Positions 8,922-17,183 of a stretch of DNA of 64,000 bases are shown here, in pieces. This DNA is from Alloacidobacterium sp035547425 (GTDB taxonomy: Bacteria; Acidobacteriota; Terriglobia; Terriglobales; Acidobacteriaceae). The number at the start of each line of letters is the position of its first letter. The stretch's first letter is position 1. The notes beneath the pieces are model-generated. The model had not been told where the DNA came from, did no database searches, and saw only the letters and a list, made by a program, of their open reading frames with translations. The stretch covers positions 1-64,000 of the forward strand of contig DASZUU010000044.1 in the NCBI GenBank assembly GCA_035547425.1. The letters run 5' to 3'. The position numbers were made by a program, and so were the translations under genes.

Positions 8922-10528
8922 TAGTGGATAGCGATCTCTCCGCCCGCGCCTGGCTTGTTCTTGCGCAGCAGAAAACCAAGTGGCACCATAATGAGCGAAG
9001 CGCCGCAAAGAATGAAGTACATATCCTGATATGCAACTGCATGCGATTGCTGCTGCATTAAGTTGTATATCTGCCCCTGTGCCAGTTGGTCTGCATTGGC
9101 GGCACCGGCTGAGCGCGCAAACACGTTACTGAGCGCATTGACCTGGTTCTGTAGATTGGCGCTGGCTGGGGTAAGGTGCTTGAGCATCTGGTTCTGGTGG
9201 AACTGACCCAGCTCAGTAATGCCTGCGCCGGTAAGAGAGATGAGAATACTGCCGCCAATATTGCGCACAAAATTAATCAGGCCCGAGACCTGGTTATTCT
9301 TCTGCACCGGCATACCGAAATAGGCCGCAGTCGTAATAGAAATAAAGACAAACGGAATGGCCGCGACCTGCACAACACGAAGAAAAGATGCCATGCCAAA
9401 ACTGAGGCCCAGGTTAATACGCACCGCTGTAAAGTAGTACGACGCGGCAAAGCAGCAAAAGCCAAAAACGATGATATTGCGTGCCGGAAGACGACTGACA
9501 GCCTGACCGGCCAGCGGCATCATAAAGAGCAGAACCAGGCCGCCTGCCGAAAGCGACAAGCCGGCAATCGTTGCCGTATAGCCGAGCTGCGCCTGCAGAA
9601 ATTGCGGCTGCAGCACCGTGGTGGCATTCAGCAGTCCGCCGGTGAAAAGCATAAGGAAGCAGCAGGTGGCAAAATTTCTGTTTTTCAGCAGCCGCAATTC
9701 CATGATGGGATTTTTCGCAAACCATTCCCAGATCAAAAGCGCCACAAACGAAACGATAAACGCGATGCCGAAGAAACGGATGAAATCAGAGTTGAACCAA
9801 TCCTTTTCTTCGCCTTTATCCAGAGTAATCTGCAGCGCAGCCATGGAGATGACGAGCAATGCGATGCCCATGGCATCGACATTGCGCAATCGGCTGCGGT
9901 CAGCCCTGATCCACGGAGGATCATCGACCATGCGTTCCGTAAGTACCAGCGCAAGAATGCCGACCGGGATATTGATATAGAAGATCCAGTGCCAACTGTA
10001 ATTATCGGTGATCCAGCCCCCGAGCGTAGGACCTATGGAAGGAGCAAGAATAGCGACAATGCCGTAGAGCGCGAAGGCAAGACCACGTTTGGACGGCTCA
10101 AAGGAATCGGCCATGATGGCCTGGGCCATAGGTTGCAGGCCGCCCCCACCTGCCCCTTGAAAAACGCGAAACAGCAGCAGTAGACCGAGGGAGGGCGCAA
10201 TACCGCACAGAAATGAGCTGACCGTGAAGATGACGATGCAGAACATGAAGAAGTTCTTGCGCCCTATCACGCTGGCAGCCCAACCACCCATAGGCAACAC
10301 GACGGCATTCGCTACAAGATAAGCCGTCAATACCCAGGTGCTTTCGTCTGTGCTTGCGCCCAGGCTCCCCGCAATGTGCGGCAGAGCAACATTGGCGATG
10401 GAAGTATCGAGCACTTCCATGAATGCTGCCAAAGCCACTGTCGCGGCGATGGCCCACGGATTCGCTCGCGGGCGCCAGCGCTCCTGCGCTACCAGTTTCG
10501 GTTCAGCGATAGTTTCGCTTGACGCCAT
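8921..10528 (-). CDS. DHA2 family multidrug efflux MFS (EmrB/QacA type)
   Basis: Inner-membrane drug:proton antiporter of 535 residues, the size of 14-helix DHA2 transporters. Signatures: the acidic helix-1 motif (LDTSIANVALPHI, about residues 40-52), the helix 2-3 loop (GRKNFF), and motif C in helix 5 (SIGPTLGGW). EmrB-type pumps usually work with an EmrA adaptor and TolC; here the two downstream genes encode a Cys-rich secreted protein and an outer-membrane-like protein instead, so partners may be unusual. First gene of the operon. A 14-bp palindrome lies about 90 bases upstream and could be an operator. Confidence 0.9.
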   Translation of the reverse strand: MASSETIAEPKLVAQERWRPRANPWAIAATVALAAFMEVLDTSIANVALPHIAGSLGASTDESTWVLTAYLVANAVVLPMGGWAASVIGRKNFFMFCIVIFTVSSFLCGIAPSLGLLLLFRVFQGAGGGGLQPMAQAIMADSFEPSKRGLAFALYGIVAILAPSIGPTLGGWITDNYSWHWIFYINIPVGILALVLTERMVDDPPWIRADRSRLRNVDAMGIALLVISMAALQITLDKGEEKDWFNSDFIRFFGIAFIVSFVALLIWEWFAKNPIMELRLLKNRNFATCCFLMLFTGGLLNATTVLQPQFLQAQLGYTATIAGLSLSAGGLVLLFMMPLAGQAVSRLPARNIIVFGFCCFAASYYFTAVRINLGLSFGMASFLRVVQVAAIPFVFISITTAAYFGMPVQKNNQVSGLINFVRNIGGSILISLTGAGITELGQFHQNQMLKHLTPASANLQNQVNALSNVFARSAGAANADQLAQGQIYNLMQQQSHAVAYQDMYFILCGASLIMVPLGFLLRKNKPGAGGEIAIH

Positions 10529-10615
10529 TCCTCAGGCTCTTCCCCTTCAAATTTTGTGCAAACAGTTGGGATTTTATGCTCTTTGATAGATGCAATTCAG
10601 CCGCATATTGACGCT

Positions 10616-10629
10616 AAAATGCGCATTTT
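10616..10629. promoter_or_regulatory. 14-bp perfect palindrome upstream of the efflux operon
   Basis: AAAATGCGCATTTT is a perfect palindrome in the 140-base spacer before the DHA2 gene. It could bind a dimeric repressor of the efflux operon. It could also be part of a terminator for the VWFA-related gene, which ends at 10669 on the same strand. Confidence 0.35.
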
Positions 10630-10668
10630 TTCTGTCATTTACAACTGTTTTCTTCATTTTTGAACAGA

Positions 10669-11790
10669 TTATGGAGAGCCCTGCGCAGAAGTGTCATTGC
10701 CGGCCCAATAACTGGCCCTCGCCACAACACGAGCATTGTAGTCATTGTTAAGCTTGACCTGAATCGTGTGCAGACCGGGCGTGAGGTCGCTGGGATGAAA
10801 ACTCAGGATATACCGATTGCGCGCATGGCTGGCGAGCTCGTCGATTCGATCCTGAAAAGCTTTTTCTTTGGTGAAGGACGCATATTCTCCGCCGCTCATC
10901 CACGCGATTTCGCGGGCAGCGTTTTTGTGCACGGCGGCTATTGCCATCATCAGGGGCGCAAGAATATTGATATTCGATCCGCCTTCGGCATTTCCCTTAC
11001 CCCAATCCATAAAGAATGCTTTGGTCGGTGAAAATGTCAGGCTCAACACCAGTGTATTGCTGGTACCGATGCGCTCGACCAGATTCTGCGCGCTGTAAAT
11101 TTTGCTCCCGTGGTCACGCGATTCACTGATAAGCAGCAGAATGCGGCGATGATCCGGCGGTCGATGCTCCAATAAATCGACAGAATAGCCCACCGCATCG
11201 AGAATGGCTGCGCCGCCATCTCCCGGTTTCAGCCGTTGCAGGTCTTCCGTAATATTGCTGGTGTCTCTGGAAAAGCCATCAAGATAAAGGGGCTTCGAAT
11301 CGAAAGCTACTAACGCAGCTTCTCCGCGGCCACCTGCGGTGAAGAGATCGAGCAATGGTCCGAGCTTTGCAAATTTGTCGAACTCAAGACCGCTCGATCG
11401 GCCCCGTTGAATGCAAACAACCAACGACACCGGTTGCGAGTCAAGATCATCATCTACATGGATCTGCTGCTGTACGCCGTTATCTTCAAGCGCAAAATCC
11501 TTTTCCGTGAGGCCATAGACGATCTCGCCTGAAGGCTTTTCCACCAGCGTAGGCACAAGAACGACGCTGGTATTGACGCGAATCGTCGGCGGAAGCTGCT
11601 GGTCGGGCAATGGCCTAGCTGGAGCTTCCGGAGCTTGCTGCCGGGGCTTTGGAGCGTTTGCCGGTTCACCGGGAAACGGCTCCTGCGCACTGCTGGTCAA
11701 TGTGAGTGCAAGGATGAACCAGAAGCCAATGACGATGCGCCACAGCGAGAATGGAAGTATCACGACATTTCTCTGACGCCAAAGCATCAT
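10669..11790 (-). CDS. VWFA-related protein, acidobacterial type
   Basis: Exported or membrane-anchored protein of 373 residues. An N-terminal hydrophobic segment (about 16-35) and a Pro/Ala-rich linker are followed by the VTVKDFxLxDNG-like leader region (TEKDFALEDNGVQQQI) and a von Willebrand type A fold characteristic of the VWFA-related family expanded in Acidobacteriota. The MIDAS DxSxS motif is not intact: the place is taken by CIQRGRSSG, so classic metal-dependent adhesion is doubtful. A tandem ATGATG marks the start, five bases after the stop of the preceding small gene, so it is the last gene of the DoxX-PadR operon. Role unknown. Confidence 0.82.
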   Translation of the reverse strand: MMLWRQRNVVILPFSLWRIVIGFWFILALTLTSSAQEPFPGEPANAPKPRQQAPEAPARPLPDQQLPPTIRVNTSVVLVPTLVEKPSGEIVYGLTEKDFALEDNGVQQQIHVDDDLDSQPVSLVVCIQRGRSSGLEFDKFAKLGPLLDLFTAGGRGEAALVAFDSKPLYLDGFSRDTSNITEDLQRLKPGDGGAAILDAVGYSVDLLEHRPPDHRRILLLISESRDHGSKIYSAQNLVERIGTSNTLVLSLTFSPTKAFFMDWGKGNAEGGSNINILAPLMMAIAAVHKNAAREIAWMSGGEYASFTKEKAFQDRIDELASHARNRYILSFHPSDLTPGLHTIQVKLNNDYNARVVARASYWAGNDTSAQGSP

Positions 11791-11795
11791 GGCGG

Positions 11796-12035
11796 TTAGC
11801 GCTCCACCTGATGCGTAGAAAGTCGCTTCATGCTTTCGATTTCATCCGTCCAGCGCAGGAAATGAAGCAAGTTCCATTTTTCCGACCACAAAAAACCGAT
11901 AACATCGCGGGGCTGAAGAGTCTCCGCTTTTTTCCCGGAATAGGTTTCGATCCGCCACTTCAGATATTCGCTGCGCCACGGTCGAAGGCGGTGACCGCGT
12001 GTTGCATTCCAGATAAAGCGGAAAGATGCCAGCAT
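11796..12035 (-). CDS. Small conserved protein of unknown function
   Basis: A 79-residue basic, Trp/Arg-rich protein (FIWNATRGHRLRPWRSEYL near the N-terminus). I have an impression of similar small proteins in other acidobacteria but cannot name a family. I chose the ATG at 12035 because it lies five bases past the stop of the DUF2306-like gene; the longer upstream frame would lie inside that gene. No signal peptide or membrane segment is seen. Confidence 0.6.
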   Translation of the reverse strand: MLASFRFIWNATRGHRLRPWRSEYLKWRIETYSGKKAETLQPRDVIGFLWSEKWNLLHFLRWTDEIESMKRLSTHQVER

Positions 12036-12040
12036 TAGGG

Positions 12041-12745
12041 CTATGATACAGCCTTTGCCATCTGCGCCTTTTCGTGGGCTTTCGGCATAAATTTTCTCCG
12101 GTAATAGGCTTGGGTCAATACAATTGCCGGAATACCGATGCCTGTCGGCACAATCCATAACCACCACGCTCCGTGAAGCAAGGGGCCGATTGTGACAACG
12201 CTGAAGGCCGTCCATGCTGCAATGTAGCTTCCCAGCATTCCCGCCAGATGCGCATACCACCAGAACATCTTTTCCGCGGGACGATGCGTGAATTTCCATA
12301 CGGCATTAACTGCAATCCACATGCCGATTACGCCAAAAACCATCGCTGGAATACCAAGATTTTGCACTGCAGACGGTTTCACCAATCCCAAAACAGCCAA
12401 TAAGGTGCTGGCGATAAAAGTAAATCCTGCGGCAAACCAGTCCAGCGTCTTTGCCGTTTGTTCGCCTTTATACGCTGACTTTTGCCCTAGAACCCGATAA
12501 CCAACAAATGCCGCATAAAAGCTGAAAACTGCAACCAGCGCCAGAAAAAGCACAGGCCTGTAGATGGCCATAACGAGCGCCGTTACGGTTACGACAGCCA
12601 TCGCCCAGAAATAGATCTTTCCCCATCGCCGATGCGCTTTTCCGCCTTTAGCTGTTATCAGGGCCAGTGGGGCTAATGCAAATGCTGCTGTTCCTGCAGT
12701 TATGTGCATGGCCAGAAATGATTTCATCCATAACGGATCGTGCAT
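12041..12745 (-). CDS. DUF2306-like membrane protein
   Basis: Integral membrane protein of 234 residues with about seven hydrophobic segments. The start (HITAGTAAFALAPLALITAKGGKAHRRWGKIYF) fits DUF2306-type proteins: a His in the first helix and a conserved HRRWG-like loop. Function of the family is unknown. A strong ribosome binding site (GGGAGGG) precedes the ATG. It follows the PadR regulator by 12 bases on the same strand and is presumably under its control. Confidence 0.75.
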   Translation of the reverse strand: MHDPLWMKSFLAMHITAGTAAFALAPLALITAKGGKAHRRWGKIYFWAMAVVTVTALVMAIYRPVLFLALVAVFSFYAAFVGYRVLGQKSAYKGEQTAKTLDWFAAGFTFIASTLLAVLGLVKPSAVQNLGIPAMVFGVIGMWIAVNAVWKFTHRPAEKMFWWYAHLAGMLGSYIAAWTAFSVVTIGPLLHGAWWLWIVPTGIGIPAIVLTQAYYRRKFMPKAHEKAQMAKAVS

Positions 12746-12757
12746 GGCAGCCCTCCC

Positions 12758-13312
12758 TTATTCGTTCTCTTCCCTGTTGAGTTTTTTCAGCGTTTCTTCG
12801 CTCCATGCCAACTGCGCCTTGGCGATGTGCTCGCCATAACTGAGCGTCATTTCCCAGAATGGCAGTCCCGGCTCCTTACTATGTTCGCTATGAAGGCGCT
12901 TTCGGATAGCCGCATACTCCGAAATTTGTTGCCGCCACAGCTCCCGATGCTCTTCCACCTGCCGTTTGGTAGTGGCAATAGGCGTCCACTGGCCGAAAAA
13001 CAGCTTCAATAGGAGCTCATTTCTGGGAACTTCAGGGCTGGCCGGCAGTTCGAGCCATTCCTTCAGGCGCTCTTCGCCCTCGGGCGTTATCGAATACACA
13101 TTGCGATCCGGTTTACCTTTTTGACGGTGCGTTTTTCGTACGACAAGCCGCTCTTTTTCCAGCTGGCGCAGCGTCGGATAAATTTGCCCATAACCCTCGC
13201 GCCAAAAATGCCCCACCGACCACGCGCTCAACTGCTTCAAGTCATAGCCGGACATAGGCCCCAGGCTCAGAAGCCCCAAAACCGCAAACGTACTCTGATT
13301 GACACGCGCCAT
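12758..13312 (-). CDS. PadR family transcriptional regulator
   Basis: DNA-binding repressor of 184 residues. The N-terminal winged helix (about residues 8-85) has the PadR signature: LGLLSLGPMSGYDLK, then YGQIYPTLRQLEKERLV and the wing (KPDRNVYSITPEGEERL). The C-terminal Vir-type helical domain mediates dimerisation. The ATG is one base after the stop of doxX (TGAGATG), so it is translationally coupled. PadR genes usually control the membrane-protein genes around them; the repeats at 13778-13810 in front of doxX are the candidate operator, which would make the operon autoregulated. Confidence 0.92.
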   Translation of the reverse strand: MARVNQSTFAVLGLLSLGPMSGYDLKQLSAWSVGHFWREGYGQIYPTLRQLEKERLVVRKTHRQKGKPDRNVYSITPEGEERLKEWLELPASPEVPRNELLLKLFFGQWTPIATTKRQVEEHRELWRQQISEYAAIRKRLHSEHSKEPGLPFWEMTLSYGEHIAKAQLAWSEETLKKLNREENE

Positions 13313-13313
13313 C

Positions 13314-13754
13314 TCAGCACCACCCGGCTACGACAACAGCCGCTATAAACACCACTTGAAGGACCGTTCTGACAGCCAAACCCGGTACTGGACGCCCGTC
13401 AATCATTAAATGATGCCGCGCAGCATATACATTCGCAGGAAAGAGAACCAGCAACAGAACAGCTAATCCCGCCGACGCCAGTCTTGCTGTCGGTTCCCAA
13501 AGTATGCCGACGGCTCCGGTTATTTCTGCAATTCCGGTGAGCGTGATCAGCGGTTCAGGTTTGGGGAAAATCGGCGGAACCATGCGCACGAGATCGGGTC
13601 TACGTCTTCCCCAATGGGCAGACGCTGTTAGCAGAAACATCGCTGCTACAGCGATGCGCAGGCAATGCTGCCAGATCGCCAGATAGGAAACACCAAGAAC
13701 GCCCAGAAAACGCGCGAGCAGAAAGACAACAATCAGAGCAAGGAGAGGAATCAT
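13314..13754 (-). CDS. DoxX-like membrane protein
   Basis: A 146-residue membrane protein with four predicted helices. The second helix and loop (LRIAVAAMFLLTASAHWG) and the TGIAEITGAVGIL segment match the DoxX/DoxD-like group, whose members are linked to redox or oxidative-stress functions but mostly uncharacterised. First gene of a five-gene operon with PadR, a DUF2306-like protein, a small protein and a VWFA-related protein. AAGGA about 7 bases upstream is a suitable ribosome binding site. Confidence 0.8.
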   Translation of the reverse strand: MIPLLALIVVFLLARFLGVLGVSYLAIWQHCLRIAVAAMFLLTASAHWGRRRPDLVRMVPPIFPKPEPLITLTGIAEITGAVGILWEPTARLASAGLAVLLLVLFPANVYAARHHLMIDGRPVPGLAVRTVLQVVFIAAVVVAGWC

Positions 13755-13777
13755 GAAGCAGTCCTTACATCTTTTTT

Positions 13778-13810
13778 ATATATATCATTTAGATATATAT
13801 CAAGCTTGAT
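13778..13810. promoter_or_regulatory. AT-rich repeats, candidate PadR operator/promoter
   Basis: The 10-mer ATATATATCA occurs twice, at 13778-13787 and 13793-13802, a 15-bp period. It merges into a 12-bp palindrome, ATCAAGCTTGAT (13799-13810). The block lies 24-56 bases before the doxX start, where the promoter is expected. The placement next to a PadR operon suggests the repressor's binding site. Confidence 0.5.
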
Positions 13811-13933
13811 CACTAAACGGTAAGCATCCGCAAGCAATAGGGATTGTTCTTCTGCTTCTGCTATTCTTCAGAATTGATAGTTGACAGCTGAAGGCGGGGT
13901 ATTTCGCTTTGGCAGTGGGAGAAATCTACATTT

Positions 13934-14404
13934 ATGGCAAAAAGCGTCAATAAAGTTATTCTTCTGGGCAATGTGGGTAAAGATCCGGAGATTCGTGCGA
14001 CCCCAGGCGGCACGATGGTGGCAAACTTCTCATTGGCAACCACGGACAGAGTTAAGGACCAAGGCGGCAACTGGAGCGATCGTACCGAATGGCATAATCT
14101 TGTGGCTTTTCAGCGGACGGCTGAAATTATTCGCGATTATGTGAAAAAAGGCTCGAAACTTTACGTTGAAGGAAAAATTCAGACCCGTTCATGGGATGAC
14201 AAAACCAGCGGTGAAAAGAAATATCGTACCGAAATCATCATCAACGACATTTCGCTGTTAAGCGGACGCGGAGATGAAGGCGGCAGCAGTGGTAGCGGCT
14301 ATACGCGTTCCGGAAGCACAGCCTCCTTTGATCAGCGCTCCTCTGCGCCAGCCGAAGACTATGGTCAGTCTGCCGAGATTACAGACGACGATATCCCGTT
14401 CTGA
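13934..14404 (+). CDS. ssb: Single-stranded DNA-binding protein Ssb
   Basis: Binds single-stranded DNA in replication, repair and recombination. It has 156 residues. The OB fold fills residues 1-110 (SVNKVILLGNVGKDPEIR at the start, then TEWHNLVAF and KKGSKLYVEGKIQTRSW). A Gly/Ser-rich linker leads to the acidic tip DDDIPF, which recruits partner proteins. A TTGACA hexamer at 13881-13886 may be its -35 box; GGGAG upstream of the ATG is a weakly placed ribosome binding site. It is divergent from the DoxX operon. Confidence 0.96.
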   Translation: MAKSVNKVILLGNVGKDPEIRATPGGTMVANFSLATTDRVKDQGGNWSDRTEWHNLVAFQRTAEIIRDYVKKGSKLYVEGKIQTRSWDDKTSGEKKYRTEIIINDISLLSGRGDEGGSSGSGYTRSGSTASFDQRSSAPAEDYGQSAEITDDDIPF

Positions 14405-14456
14405 TAAGGATGCCATGCCGGCGCGAACGAGGCTTCGCGCCGTATTCCACACTTGC

Positions 14457-14462
14457 TACACT
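14457..14462 (+). promoter_or_regulatory. Extended -10 box for leaderless cyaY
   Basis: TGCTACACT (extended -10, hexamer TACACT) is followed by exactly 6 bases and then the ATG at 14469. No ribosome binding site lies between, so transcription probably starts at the ATG. Confidence 0.5.
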
Positions 14463-14468
14463 GAAGGC

Positions 14469-14804
14469 ATGTTAGATGAGCTTACTTTCCGCAAGCATGC
14501 CGATGCTGCCATAGAATCACTCAAGAAAAGTTTGATTGAGGCTGAAGAAGACGGCGACTTTGAAGCCGAAGAGCAGAATGGCGTCTTGCATATCGCATTT
14601 GACGAACCTCCTGCAAAGTTCGTGATTACCCCGAATACCCCCGTAAGGCAGATCTGGATTTCAGCGCTCTCTACCAGCTTTAAACTTGATTGGTCTGACG
14701 ATGTGCAGGCTTTTGTGTTTCCCAAAGATGGTACTCAGTTGAAACCGCTGGTGGCCCGGCTCATCAACCAGCATCTGGGCACGGATTCCATCATTCTGAA
14801 ATAG
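14469..14804 (+). CDS. cyaY: Frataxin-like iron donor protein CyaY
   Basis: Iron-binding regulator or donor for iron-sulfur cluster assembly, 111 residues, the normal size for CyaY. Family features: the N-terminal acidic helix (TFRKHADAAIESLKKSLIEAE), acidic ridge (EEDGDFEAEEQNGVLHI), and the beta-sheet core (KFVITPNTPVRQIWIS). I chose the ATG at 14469 because the longer open frame runs back into ssb and because a -10 box sits 6 bases before it. Followed after 15 bases by a glycosyltransferase. A cysteine desulfurase gene, the usual partner, lies at 33443. Confidence 0.9.
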   Translation: MLDELTFRKHADAAIESLKKSLIEAEEDGDFEAEEQNGVLHIAFDEPPAKFVITPNTPVRQIWISALSTSFKLDWSDDVQAFVFPKDGTQLKPLVARLINQHLGTDSIILK

Positions 14805-14819
14805 CAGGCCATTTTTTCG

Positions 14820-15596
14820 ATGGGAAAGACTCTCTCCGTCGCCATCATCACAAAGAACGAAGAAGCAAATTTGCCGCGAACATTGGCCAGCGTTCGATGG
14901 GCGAATGAAGTTGTTGTTGTAGACTCCGGTTCTAGCGATAGGACAGTAGAGATAGCACGTAGCCTTGGCGCCAAGGTCATTTGCGAGACATGGCACGGAT
15001 TCGGACGCCAGAAGAATCTTGCTATTGAAAACTGCAGCAGCGATTGGATACTTTCGCTGGATGCGGATGAAGAAGTCAGTGAGGAACTGGCGCAAGAAGT
15101 GAGGGCTCTTTTAGCAGCATCTCCAGCCGCCGAGGCATATTTCTTGCGCCGTCGCAATCTTTTCCTCAATCGATGGATCAGGCACGGCGGCTACTATCCT
15201 GATCCCAAATTGCGACTTTTTCGTAAAGGAATCACCTGGTTTGAAGAGCGCGCGGTGCATGAAACCATCCAATATTCCGGCAACATTGGTAATTTGCACG
15301 GCGATCTCATCCACCACGCCTACCCGACACTGGAAGGCTATATCGAGCACATGAATCGCTATAGCAGCCTGGGCGCAGAGCAGGCAGTTGCAAAAGGTAA
15401 AACCGGCCGCAATTGGCCAGCCTTCCTATGGAATGTGCTGCTAAATCCCGCCGCTACTTTTTTCTACAATTATGCATTTCGTCTGGGTTTTCTCGATGGG
15501 CGGGAAGGGCTGCTTCTGCATCTCTATCACTCGAGCTATGTGAGCTGGAAATACGCCAAGGCATGGAAAATGCAGTCACATAAAGAATCTGTATGA
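14820..15596 (+). CDS. Family 2 glycosyltransferase, WaaE/KdtX-like
   Basis: Cytoplasmic glycosyltransferase of 258 residues, GT-A fold. It opens with SVAIITKNEEANLPRTLASV, has the sugar-nucleotide contact VVVDSGSSD (about 32-40) and the metal-binding DAD (81-83). The C-terminal half (GGYYPDPKLRLFRK, then HVxH-like residues) resembles lipopolysaccharide core beta-glucosyltransferases of the WaaE type. It probably acts on envelope glycolipid. It lies 15 bases after cyaY and is likely co-transcribed, although no functional link is obvious. Confidence 0.87.
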   Translation: MGKTLSVAIITKNEEANLPRTLASVRWANEVVVVDSGSSDRTVEIARSLGAKVICETWHGFGRQKNLAIENCSSDWILSLDADEEVSEELAQEVRALLAASPAAEAYFLRRRNLFLNRWIRHGGYYPDPKLRLFRKGITWFEERAVHETIQYSGNIGNLHGDLIHHAYPTLEGYIEHMNRYSSLGAEQAVAKGKTGRNWPAFLWNVLLNPAATFFYNYAFRLGFLDGREGLLLHLYHSSYVSWKYAKAWKMQSHKESV

Positions 15597-15632
15597 TGTA
15601 GTTCTTAGTGGAGTTATCGCACTCAAACATGC

Positions 15633-15638
15633 TACAAA
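15633..15638 (+). promoter_or_regulatory. Extended -10 box for leaderless LacI-type gene
   Basis: TGCTACAAA is followed by 6 bases and the ATG at 15645. The TGC extension matches that in front of cyaY. The last base differs from the consensus T. Confidence 0.4.
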
Positions 15639-15644
15639 TCGCCT

Positions 15645-16718
15645 ATGAGTCACGATCAGAAAGATAAGCAGGACGCTCCGCGCAGCGACGAGCCTATGAA
15701 TTTAAAGCAGCTTGCCGCGATCCTGCAGCTCTCCCAAACGACAGTTTCTCTTGTACTGAATGACTCTCCGGCAGCAAAGTCTATTCCCGCGCATACCAGG
15801 GAACGCGTTTTCCAAGCAGCTCGAAAATATCATTATCGTCCAAACTATTTTGCTCGATCTCTGCGCCGTAATCGCAGCATGTCTATCGGCGTGATCGCGC
15901 CCGACCTCAGCGAAGGCTACTTCACCATGGTGATGAATGGCGTCGAAGAGTTTTTGATTCGGGCACAGTACTTTTACTTCACTGCCAGCCACTATTGGAA
16001 CCAGGAGCTCATGCAGGACTATCCACACCTGCTGGTAGAACGCGCTGTCGATGGTTTTCTACTGCTCAATACTCCGTCGGAGATTCGCAGCCCACTGCCT
16101 ACTGTGGCTATCTCTGCACATAACAGCTCTCCCGGCGTTACCAATGTTGTGCTCGATCATCTGCGAGCAGCCGAGTTGGCGCTTCACCATCTTTACGATT
16201 ACGGTCATAGAAAGATCGCATTCGTAAAAGGTCCCAATATTATTCCGGATACCGAGTATCGCTGGAGCTCCATTCTCCGTGTAGCCCACGAACTTGGTAT
16301 AAAGGTCCAGCCGGAACACTGCATTCAACTCGATGCAGACAGTTGGTCACCCCAGGTCGGTTACGAGCCAATGCGCGATCTGCTGGCTCGCGTGCGCGAT
16401 TTCACGGCAATCTTCTGCTTCAATGACATTTCAGCGATCGGCGTTATTCGGGCTATTTATGATGCCGGCCTTACTGTGCCCGGAGATATTTCCGTCATCG
16501 GCTTCGATGACATTATGAGCGCGGCCTATTACAAGCCAAGCCTGACAACAGTGCGACAGCCATTACGCGCTATGGGCCGTCAGGGAGCCCAGATATTGCT
16601 GGATATGATTTCCCACCCGGAAAAAGATTTTCCGGAAGAAATTGTAATGCAGCCTGAACTGATTGTGCGGGAATCAACCGGGCCCGTTGCAAAATCGCGA
16701 GGTAAAAAGAAAGCTTGA
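15645..16718 (+). CDS. LacI family transcriptional regulator
   Basis: Sugar-responsive repressor or activator of 357 residues. Residues 18-70 form the helix-turn-helix and hinge (MNLKQLAAILQLSQTTVSLVLN, then YRPNYFARSLR), followed by the periplasmic-binding-protein-like effector domain starting at SIGVIAPDL. The C-terminal GFDDIMSAAYYKPSLTTVRQP is characteristic of the family. The 17-residue hydrophilic extension before the HTH is unusual. No sugar operon lies beside it, so its target is unknown. It ends exactly where the convergent DUF1641 gene ends. Confidence 0.92.
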   Translation: MSHDQKDKQDAPRSDEPMNLKQLAAILQLSQTTVSLVLNDSPAAKSIPAHTRERVFQAARKYHYRPNYFARSLRRNRSMSIGVIAPDLSEGYFTMVMNGVEEFLIRAQYFYFTASHYWNQELMQDYPHLLVERAVDGFLLLNTPSEIRSPLPTVAISAHNSSPGVTNVVLDHLRAAELALHHLYDYGHRKIAFVKGPNIIPDTEYRWSSILRVAHELGIKVQPEHCIQLDADSWSPQVGYEPMRDLLARVRDFTAIFCFNDISAIGVIRAIYDAGLTVPGDISVIGFDDIMSAAYYKPSLTTVRQPLRAMGRQGAQILLDMISHPEKDFPEEIVMQPELIVRESTGPVAKSRGKKKA

Positions 16719-17183
16719 TTATCCCCTCTTGGTGTTCAGTTCCCTTCCAACCCCTTCAAGAACGCTTATGCCTGCAGCCAGTGCTCGCCTGCTGTCCTTA
16801 GAACGAAAGCGATGGAAGAGTGTGAGAGTCGATGGAGGGTCTTCGTCGTTTGCCTGCTCCGTGATTTTAGAAAAGATTTCCGAAAAATGATGTAACACTT
16901 CTGGATCCACGCTGCCCAGCAGCTTTGCCAGAATGATGAGGTTGCGAATGTTTCTTACAGACTCCGGTTGTGTAATCAGGCTGGTAGCGTGACTGATAAT
17001 TGCGTTTTCTGCTCCTAAAGCGCCTCGTAGAAGATCGAGCGTGCCGGAATCATGCAATTGCTGCAGCAACTTATATAAGGAAAGCATCGAGTCAGCGTGC
17101 TCCATGGGAGCATCATTCAAGCGACGCTGCAACTCCTCGCGAGCATCACGCGGCTGCGGGCGCATCTCAATCGGCTTCGCCAT
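16719..17183 (-). CDS. DUF1641 protein, formate dehydrogenase partner
   Basis: A 154-residue, mostly helical protein of the DUF1641 family. Its ATG overlaps the stop of the formate dehydrogenase gene (TAATG), so the two are coupled. DUF1641 proteins are regular neighbours of this subgroup of formate dehydrogenases (as in Bacillus subtilis YjgD and YrhD) and have been described as the small subunit of a menaquinone-linked enzyme. The sequence has amphipathic helices with a glycine-containing turn (LRGALGAENAIISH) and no cysteines for cofactors, which fits a membrane- or quinone-contacting partner rather than an electron carrier. Confidence 0.82.
   Translation of the reverse strand: MAKPIEMRPQPRDAREELQRRLNDAPMEHADSMLSLYKLLQQLHDSGTLDLLRGALGAENAIISHATSLITQPESVRNIRNLIILAKLLGSVDPEVLHHFSEIFSKITEQANDEDPPSTLTLFHRFRSKDSRRALAAGISVLEGVGRELNTKRG

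Noticed and set aside
9176..10183. 335-codon open frame opposite the DHA2 exporter
   Set aside because: Rich in Lys, Arg, Asp and Gln with no domain; antisense to a strongly supported transporter.
12041..12299. Extension of the small gene at 11796-12035 to 12299
   Set aside because: The added part lies within the DUF2306-like gene in another frame and is Cys/Arg-biased.
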